Virus record (IMG/VR): IMGVR_UViG_3300017788_000177
Coordinates: 1 to 23,492 of that record
DNA from: a virus
DNA length: 23,492 bases
Strand: one strand, 5' to 3'
Part shown: in pieces, positions 18,901-23,492 of the stretch
Layout: each line of letters begins with the position of its first letter
Position numbering within the stretch: position 1 is the first letter of the stretch
Made by a program: the position numbers and the translations under genes
The notes under the pieces: model-generated
The model's database searches: none
What the model saw: only the letters and a program-made list of their open reading frames with translations
What the model was told of the DNA's origin: nothing

Positions 18901-19422
18901 TTGCGGATTACCAAATTGATTACCATTAGGGATGGCGGCATTAACGGCTTTTATAAATTGCTCGTACCAATTAGGATTAGATGGATCGTTCCACGAGATC
19001 GTTTGTTCTGAAATATCTCTACCATTACTATCTATAATAGATTCAGAAGTTGATATTGACACTAACTTTAATAACCCAGTAGCTGGGCGATTTCTTTTAG
19101 GAACATAACCTAAAAGCCTAGCTAGTCTCAGAACACTTTCTCTACGTTCTGCTAATTCAATAAAATTTTCTCTAGAATTTAAATCAAACCTAAAAGCAAG
19201 ATTTTGCCCTAAAAAGGAAATGAGGTCTATCAAAGATAAAAATTCAGAGCTTTCTATATAATCATTAAAATCTTCGGGATAATTTTCTCGGAGATAAGTG
19301 ATCATAGTCCTTCTCAGACTATCAAAATCATAGCTTTTAAAATCTGCGTTTTTAAAGCTTTGGTAGATTTTTTTCCAATCTTCAGCTACAATTAGTTTGT
19401 TTTGTCTATCGATACTTGACAT
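15997..19422 (-). CDS. 6: Baseplate wedge protein gp6
   Basis: In T4, gp6 forms the continuous inner ring of the baseplate that links the wedges. The N-terminal 30-115 region carries the family signature seen in marine T4-like phages: SYDFDSLRRTMITYLRENYP, DLISFLGQNLAFRFDLN, then ENFIELAERRESVLRLARLLGY. The C-terminus (SNTDEIFANCATVNDIEII) also fits. At 1141 residues it is far longer than T4 gp6 (about 660); the extra length is mostly beta-type sequence in the second half. A possible calcium-binding loop DKDDDGVVDD lies near residue 810. The ATG is chosen because AAGAGGA precedes it by 6 bases. It is the only gene in the cluster with a sizeable 5' gap, which holds a hairpin and a promoter-like box. 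Its stop is 1 base before the giant gene. Confidence 0.92.
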   Translation of the reverse strand: MSSIDRQNKLIVAEDWKKIYQSFKNADFKSYDFDSLRRTMITYLRENYPEDFNDYIESSEFLSLIDLISFLGQNLAFRFDLNSRENFIELAERRESVLRLARLLGYVPKRNRPATGLLKLVSISTSESIIDSNGRDISEQTISWNDPSNPNWYEQFIKAVNAAIPNGNQFGNPQASADIEGILVHQYKLNSNNSQVPVFSFEKNIDGRNMSFEVVSGTFQESDKIYEEAPLPGNKFSLLYREDGRGAASSNTGFFCLFKQGALRENTFSITRPSTSETVDIETININNDDVWLYSLDSTDRESELWTKVESVIGNNIIYNSLSKNQRKIYSAITRDNDRVRLLFLDGVFGDLPQGRFKVYYRTSNGISYSISPNNIQNVTVSIPYTSKKNRQETLSMTLALKYTVSNAASSETTDEIRSNAPASFYTQNRMITGEDYNLIPASTNQEILKSKALNRASSGISRYFDLKDVTGKYSSTNIFGTDGLVYREIVRERFDFTFDTFTDIEAVLRDDVETILNKKILRDFYLSNYPIRELKPEDLASFVQLSKTLNQTTGFLKDSANNAPVKLGEFTSSIFRTIKVGALLKFVPPTGYIFTENNELIPIAKAGKGAKLHIWTKVVRLVGDGTSIIGSQGSLVFNEVVPSNSILSSVIPRFVTSLNDGIRSRAAELIFAKKDFGLRYDQIDSKWAIVTGSNVNKNSSFDLGKSGDQTGTQQDASWILLFENNDTKYTTTYLGNRYVFESEKEVRFFYDSTDKVYDILTSSIIKDRISILGINTMPDSSQPIGFDLNWEVIEEYKGSDGYIDTKKISVSFFDKDDDGVVDDPSVFDYFVNPGTDIEKKIIFQESRLGPDGVIDFYYYKEGRTKIKSYLTQDAVNRDRTNLPDGQLVFVVDENTVKKYIAGIPDFIIQPNFRGLVGRNDIKFQYVHAADGSSRIDPSSTNIIDIYILTKSYEIEYKRWLSGLIEEKPLPPSSDNLYINFSKEIEKTKSISDEIIYHPVKFKNLFGNKADSSLQGIIKVVKNDSLVISDSEIKAGVIEAMNEFFSIENWEFGDTFYFAELSTYIMTKLTPKISNIVIVPKRADLAFGSLYEIKSNTDEIFANCATVNDIEIIQEITATKIKSLGPVLTALTNYNTGISSR

Positions 19423-19423
19423 A

Positions 19424-19445
19424 AAATATCCTCTTATGGATATTT
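19424..19445 (-). promoter_or_regulatory. RNA hairpin sequestering the gp6 ribosome binding site
   Basis: In the mRNA sense AAATATCC, loop ATAAGA, then GGATATTT form a perfect 8-bp stem that ends one base before the gp6 ATG. It would hold part of the Shine-Dalgarno in the 3' arm. The stem is AT-rich (two G-C pairs) and has no U tract on the 3' side beyond four T, so it is not a convincing terminator. Regulation of gp6 translation is inferred. Confidence 0.55.
19429..19435 (-). promoter_or_regulatory. Ribosome binding site of gp6
   Basis: The mRNA reads AAGAGGATATTTTATG, giving a strong Shine-Dalgarno AAGAGGA 6 bases before the ATG. It fixes the start. Its first four bases are in the loop, and its last three in the 3' arm, of the hairpin at 19424-19445. 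Confidence 0.8.
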
Positions 19446-19448
19446 ATC
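19441..19448 (-). promoter_or_regulatory. Possible T4-type late promoter box upstream of gp6
   Basis: GATAAATA matches the T4 late -10 box TATAAATA at 7 of 8 positions. With T4 spacing the first transcribed base would be an A at about 19435, giving a 13-base leader that still holds AAGAGGA but lacks the 5' arm of the hairpin. AT-rich DNA makes chance matches likely, so this rests on position as much as on sequence. Confidence 0.35.
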
Positions 19449-19471
19449 GAAAAAATAATATGCTCACTTTA

Positions 19472-19906
19472 TTAGGTCAAGATGCTGTTATCTTGATCAA
19501 ATCTAAACTGTAGGGCTTCAGAAATATTATAGGGAAGATATGTTAGCTCACATTCAATCTGAAGTCCGGTCTCATACTGACTTACTATTATATTGCTGGC
19601 CTGTACCCTAGGATCATAGTTTATTATTTCAGTAACATTGGCTAAAACTGCGGTTTTTGTAGTTTCATCTAAAGGATCAAACAATATATCCCAAATGATA
19701 CAACCAAACGTGGGATCTCCTATCTTTTCTCCCTGCCTTATGTAAAAATGATTGATCAAGTCTTGCTTTATAAGACTTAGATCAAATAACGCAGTTTCCC
19801 CGGGTCTGTTACCTACGGTACTCATGCCCTTATAAGTCCTAGTACCTGGCACGAAATTTTGATTAGCAGGCAAAACTGTTCTAGTATATAGAGATTTTTC
19901 TGACAT
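19472..19906 (-). CDS. 25: Baseplate wedge protein gp25 (gp25/GPW family)
   Basis: gp25 joins the wedge around the hub; it is the phage counterpart of type VI secretion TssE. Its 144 residues fit the family size (T4 about 132). Landmarks are GETALFDLSLIKQDLINHFY (36-55), RQGEK (58-62) followed by PTFG, LFDPLD (75-80), and DPRV (98-101) in the place of the family's conserved EPR motif. The C-terminal half forms the expected beta strands (GLQIECELTYL). The ATG lies 7 bases after the gp5 stop. The nearest Shine-Dalgarno (AGGA) is about 13 bases upstream, longer than ideal, which suggests coupling to gp5 translation. Confidence 0.93.
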   Translation of the reverse strand: MSEKSLYTRTVLPANQNFVPGTRTYKGMSTVGNRPGETALFDLSLIKQDLINHFYIRQGEKIGDPTFGCIIWDILFDPLDETTKTAVLANVTEIINYDPRVQASNIIVSQYETGLQIECELTYLPYNISEALQFRFDQDNSILT

Positions 19907-19913
19907 AAGATAT

Positions 19914-21533
19914 TTATTTTCCTATCTTTTTAAAGGTATCGACAGACAATTCTTTCTTCCATTGGGCAGGTTTAATATTAATCGAATCGCTAGTTCCTTC
20001 GTATCGGCCCTCGATGTCTCTATCTATCTTTTCCTCTTTAAATTTCTTAGGGTCCAAGTTTTCGTGGTGCGGCCAAGGCTCATGTGTGGGTATCCTGCGC
20101 ATTATAGATTCGGCCAATTTTCCTCCATTTTCGTCGGGTATAGTGTGCAGTTTTAACTTTTTCGGCAGCGTTGGCGCGGTCGCTTTTGTCGCTTGTTGGG
20201 CTGTAGGCCCGTTCATATGGATCTGACTACCTGTCATGATTATCGAAGCTCCGGCATTGACTTCCGTAGGGCCTGTCGAGGTCATCCAATTGTGTCCTGT
20301 CACAGTTAAATCCAAATCTGCTTTTATAGTTTCTTTAAGGTTTTCTCCGATTGTTAGATCTAGATTTTTTTTAATTTCTGTTTTTTGATCCTGTTCTACG
20401 GTGTAGTTTACATTCTTTTTTATCAATATTTTTTGATCGCCATCCACCATTAAAATCTGATCTTTTTCTACATGCGTGTGCATTTCTTCAGCAACTTTTA
20501 TGTTTAAATTTCGTTTAGCCTCGATGTTTATATCTCTGTCGGCATAAAAATTTAAATCTTTCTTTGTACGTAAGCTAACGCTGTCTTCAGCATAGATATC
20601 TATCTTTCCATCGCTGGTAAATTCTATCCAAGCTGTGCCTTTAGAATTAGCTATGTAGATTAAATCTTCAGAATTATGCAGAACTATCTGATGCCCGGTT
20701 CTGGTCCGAATCCTTATTAATTCGTTGTGGGGGAGATCATCAACACCAGATTCACCATCCTCGACACTGGCATATTCCGGCGGTCCCTCATTGGGTTTAG
20801 TTTTTCTTAGAAAATTTATATCTCCGTCATCCATGACGAATGTCGAACCCCCTAACCTTGAAACAAATGCTTGTGCTTTAGTTTGTTCTGATCCCACATA
20901 CCCCTTAGGGCCTTTTCTATCTAGCGGTCCCGGCGTAGATATTCCAAACACTGCGCTAGGAACTTCTCTCCTAGCACTGGAAGTCGTATAACCCCTGATC
21001 TCATCCTTTTCTAATCCTTGTTTTTTTAAAGTTTCATAGAACGGATGAACTGGTTTTTTAATCTTAGTGGTATCAGATGTGATATCACCTATTACTTTCT
21101 TATTGTATTCTGCGACCGGTTTCTTTTCCCCGTCGGAGTTAAATGTGGTAGCTGCTATGCCCGGGATCATAAAATTCATGAATTGATCTTGCACGCAGCC
21201 GATCCAATATCCATTTTTTATGGCTCCTTCAACAAAAATCACTAGCACGATCGTTCCTGGATCAGGAGGAATCATCCACATACCGTAGGATTTTTGTGTA
21301 GAATTATAATCGTCGTTGGCGGAATTGTAGGCTAGGCCTGTTACTCCGTAAAACGGAGGCAAGTATTTGACCTCTATGATCTGTCCGAGAGTGTTGGGCT
21401 GATTCCCAATATCTCTAAGTAATTGTACATTTAGTGAACCCATATACTTAGGATCAAGATGATTGATCACTCGAGCAAAATATGGTCCAGGGTCTATTCT
21501 ATCTCGTTCTATTGACCTAGTTAGTTCGGGCAT
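19914..21533 (-). CDS. 5: Baseplate hub / cell-puncturing needle, gp5-type without visible lysozyme domain
   Basis: gp5 trimers form the membrane-piercing needle under the hub. Three parts are visible. Residues about 14-125 are the OB-fold region (GPYFARVINHLDPKYMGSL; PPDPGTIVLVIFVEG; GYWIGCVQDQFMNFMIPG), as in gp5 and VgrG. Residues about 275-445 are short alternating strands in repeats such as KIDIYAEDSVSLRTKKDLNF, typical of the triple-stranded beta-helix of gp5 and VgrG. The C-terminal tail has MRRIPTHEPWPHHENLDP (478-495), which I associate with marine myovirus gp5 proteins. T4 gp5 has a lysozyme domain between OB fold and helix. Here that interval (about 135-270) is a polar linker without a recognisable Glu-Asp-Thr lysozyme site, so murein cleavage is probably done by another protein or is not needed. 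The upstream AGGA overlaps the stop of the preceding gene. Confidence 0.85.
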   Translation of the reverse strand: MPELTRSIERDRIDPGPYFARVINHLDPKYMGSLNVQLLRDIGNQPNTLGQIIEVKYLPPFYGVTGLAYNSANDDYNSTQKSYGMWMIPPDPGTIVLVIFVEGAIKNGYWIGCVQDQFMNFMIPGIAATTFNSDGEKKPVAEYNKKVIGDITSDTTKIKKPVHPFYETLKKQGLEKDEIRGYTTSSARREVPSAVFGISTPGPLDRKGPKGYVGSEQTKAQAFVSRLGGSTFVMDDGDINFLRKTKPNEGPPEYASVEDGESGVDDLPHNELIRIRTRTGHQIVLHNSEDLIYIANSKGTAWIEFTSDGKIDIYAEDSVSLRTKKDLNFYADRDINIEAKRNLNIKVAEEMHTHVEKDQILMVDGDQKILIKKNVNYTVEQDQKTEIKKNLDLTIGENLKETIKADLDLTVTGHNWMTSTGPTEVNAGASIIMTGSQIHMNGPTAQQATKATAPTLPKKLKLHTIPDENGGKLAESIMRRIPTHEPWPHHENLDPKKFKEEKIDRDIEGRYEGTSDSINIKPAQWKKELSVDTFKKIGK

Positions 21534-21540
21534 ACTATCA

Positions 21541-21544
21541 TCCT
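21541..21544 (-). promoter_or_regulatory. Ribosome binding site of the gp5-type gene, overlapping the upstream stop codon
   Basis: The mRNA reads TAGGATGATAGTATG. The TAG is the stop of the hub gene; AGGA lies 7 bases before the gp5 ATG. Ribosomes ending on the hub gene sit on this site, which suggests translational coupling of two proteins that probably assemble together. Confidence 0.65.
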
Positions 21545-23492
21545 ATGCTGTGTCTCGATAGATATCGAGATTAACTTCTTTTACAACTGCTTTCTCCGTC
21601 GAGCTTTCGCCGTACTGTCGAGGTCTACGCAATATAGTAAGTACCTGGATAAACTTCCCCTGTCTAAATTTATTAGAGGCCTGTATGACCTGATAAAGAC
21701 CAGAAAATCCCTTCATGATTTCTGTATTTCCAAAATCAGCTAGGCCGGTATCGGGGTCTATATCAACAGGAGTCCTAAAATTTAGTTCTATATCTACTTC
21801 TCCGTTTTGATAATTCATTTCTCCGTTTCCAGTTATATTATAAGATCCGGTATTACTAAAAGAGGCGTTCGCAGTTCCAGAACTGATAATGTAATAGGGA
21901 TCTCCCATGATTTCTAATTCCGCGGTTACCATTTCTACATAACTGTTAAGTAACGCTTCATGGAATGTTCTCGACAACAAGGAGAGCGCATCATGAGGTG
22001 GTCCTCCTACAGTGGCATCTCTGGCTGTTATCGATGATCCAGTAACCGAGCTTGGATTTCCGGGATCGGTGTTTGATCCGTCTAATTTAATGGGATCTGT
22101 AAATGTTAACGGCGCAGCCTTGGTTGTCTTTCCTCCGGCATTTAACTGCGCTCCATATACTATATCTGAATTATTTTGATTCTTATCGGCGTATGCTGTA
22201 GTAAAAAAACCGTATTTTAAATTTATATCAAAATTTAAAACTTCAGTATTTTTTCCTGTGTAGATATAATCATAGACCTTAACTACATTCGATTTCAATA
22301 TGTCGTAGTTGGGTTTAGCACTAGGATGCACTAATCTCGAAGAATGAATTTTATATTTGACTATCTTAAATGTAACGTCGTAGGCGGGCCGACCCCGGCC
22401 CTGTTCGGTATCTTTCGATCGAATCTCAGTTTCTATCCTAAACCAATCTATCATTCCGGTAGGATTTGCTTGTTTAGACTGCAGAGATTTTTTACAGTAT
22501 TCGCTACGAAGAATAATTTCTGTGATCGCTTTCACGACCGTGCTTCCTTGATTATAAGTAAATGCCGTGTTTTTATCATCATATTTCATCTTAGATCGAT
22601 TTACCTGCCCGTCGGTCATAACATCTGTTTCTTTAAGGGGACTCGATGCTCCTCCGGATTGCATATCAAATTTAATCATTGATGTTTTAATATCGGTGGC
22701 TTGTTCGTCAAATTTAATATTAATAGTATCGTATTGATCTAGTTTAGGGTTTGATTTTTCTGCTAGAGTCTTTGACGCGAGATTATAACCTGCCTCAAGA
22801 CTCTTTTCTGCTGTTTTTAAAATATCCTCTACAGTGTACGGCCCATTATTATTGAAAGAATAATTAAAGTCTGTTTTAAATCTATTAAATTCATCGGTCA
22901 ATGCGTACTCCGCCCAAGGAATAGCTTGTACTTTATATCTTGTACCTTTAGTAGAAATATCCATTTCTATATTGACTAATCGGAGAGCTATCCGTCTAAT
23001 AGCATCGGGAAGTTTTACACTGTTTCCATCGTCATCCCAGCCCACAAATTCTATAGTAAGCATGAAGGGAGCATTAGCATAGTTAATATATTTTACGTCG
23101 GATGCCGAAGAAGAGGTAGAAGTGGCTGTGGACACGATTACACCGCTAGCGACTTGAAGAGATTCTAAAAATAATCCGATGCTGTATGGTTCTATGACTG
23201 TAAATTCAATAGTAGTAAGATTAGTTCCTTGGGTTGGTCGGATATAACCGACAATAGTATCCATTTCTACTTCGTCTATATAAAAATCCCATCGACCGCT
23301 GGCTAATCGTTGACCTTCAAGACCGTTTGCGCTCTGTAAAATTACAGTACCGTATCCGTCAGGATTTTCCAACATCTGTTCAGGCACAACACCCAGAGTA
23401 AAGATATAAGAAAAGGACACAAATGATGTTAGCGGATTTGGGATCGGCTGCGCTTGCGTTGCAGCACCCTGTCCTACATTTGCTTGTTCGGC
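21543..23492 (-). CDS. Baseplate hub-type structural protein, N-terminus beyond window edge
   Basis: The frame is open from the right edge (650 codons) to a TAG, so the start is outside the window. A GTG at 23420 could be read as a start but has no Shine-Dalgarno, and the codons upstream continue sensibly as a linker (AEQANVGQGAATQAQPIPNP). The part seen has WDFYIDEVEMDTIVGYIRPT, then TTIEFTVIEPYSIGLFLESL, a central segment with KVYDYIYTGKNTEVLNFDIN (around window codon 400), and an end with SGLYQVIQASNKFRQGKF leading to LRRPRQ. This set recalls large structural proteins of marine T4-like phages, and the last motif resembles gp27/VgrG-type hub domains. Together with its place just before the gp5-type gene, this suggests the gp27-like hub partner. 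Membership in a virion structural family is fairly sure; the gp27 role is inferred. No enzyme motif is seen. Confidence 0.65.
   Translation of the reverse strand, partial: AEQANVGQGAATQAQPIPNPLTSFVSFSYIFTLGVVPEQMLENPDGYGTVILQSANGLEGQRLASGRWDFYIDEVEMDTIVGYIRPTQGTNLTTIEFTVIEPYSIGLFLESLQVASGVIVSTATSTSSSASDVKYINYANAPFMLTIEFVGWDDDGNSVKLPDAIRRIALRLVNIEMDISTKGTRYKVQAIPWAEYALTDEFNRFKTDFNYSFNNNGPYTVEDILKTAEKSLEAGYNLASKTLAEKSNPKLDQYDTINIKFDEQATDIKTSMIKFDMQSGGASSPLKETDVMTDGQVNRSKMKYDDKNTAFTYNQGSTVVKAITEIILRSEYCKKSLQSKQANPTGMIDWFRIETEIRSKDTEQGRGRPAYDVTFKIVKYKIHSSRLVHPSAKPNYDILKSNVVKVYDYIYTGKNTEVLNFDINLKYGFFTTAYADKNQNNSDIVYGAQLNAGGKTTKAAPLTFTDPIKLDGSNTDPGNPSSVTGSSITARDATVGGPPHDALSLLSRTFHEALLNSYVEMVTAELEIMGDPYYIISSGTANASFSNTGSYNITGNGEMNYQNGEVDIELNFRTPVDIDPDTGLADFGNTEIMKGFSGLYQVIQASNKFRQGKFIQVLTILRRPRQYGESSTEKAVVKEVNLDIYRDTA

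Noticed and set aside
19908-19918. Late-promoter-like AATAAATA just before gp25
   Set aside because: With T4 spacing transcription would start inside the gp25 ATG, leaving no leader; more likely chance in AT-rich DNA around the gp5 stop.

Overview
The window is a piece of the structural-gene region of a T4-like myovirus, most likely a marine one. The evidence is a run of baseplate genes with recognisable relatives in T4 and in marine T4-like phages: a hub protein, a gp5-type needle, gp25 and gp6. After these come a giant virion protein and a collagen-like fibre gene. The DNA is AT-rich apart from the collagen-like gene. This would suit a phage of an AT-rich marine host such as SAR11 or Prochlorococcus, but the host is not shown by the sequence.

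Every real gene lies on the minus strand, so transcription runs from the right end to the left. In that order: (1) a hub-type baseplate protein, truncated at its N-terminus by the window edge (21543-23492); (2) a gp5-type hub/needle protein without a visible lysozyme domain (19914-21533); (3) the gp25 baseplate wedge protein (19472-19906); (4) a long gp6 baseplate wedge protein (15997-19422); (5) a 4561-residue protein (2310-15995), about 58% of the window; (6) a collagen-like (Gly-X-Y) tail fibre protein that runs off the left edge (1-2306). Gaps are 1 to 9 bases except for 49 bases before gp6. I see no tRNA, insertion sequence, integrase, CRISPR array, terminator or plus-strand gene, and no gene-free stretch above 50 bases.

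Together the genes describe the distal tail: central hub and puncturing needle, the wedge ring (gp25, gp6), a very large protein in the place where T4 has gp7 and gp8, and a flexible collagen-like fibre. The giant protein carries segments resembling a cupredoxin-like fold, three CBM5/12-like sugar-binding modules, an FG-GAP (integrin-type) beta-propeller, two GxGYxxxP repeat pairs and a coiled-coil hairpin. This suggests a combined wedge scaffold and surface-binding device.

The most interesting regulatory signal is in the 49-base gap before gp6. There a perfect 8-bp RNA hairpin covers the gp6 ribosome binding site and overlaps a T4-late-like promoter box. The layout resembles the T4 e/soc/49 arrangement, in which read-through mRNA is shut off and late-initiated mRNA is translated.
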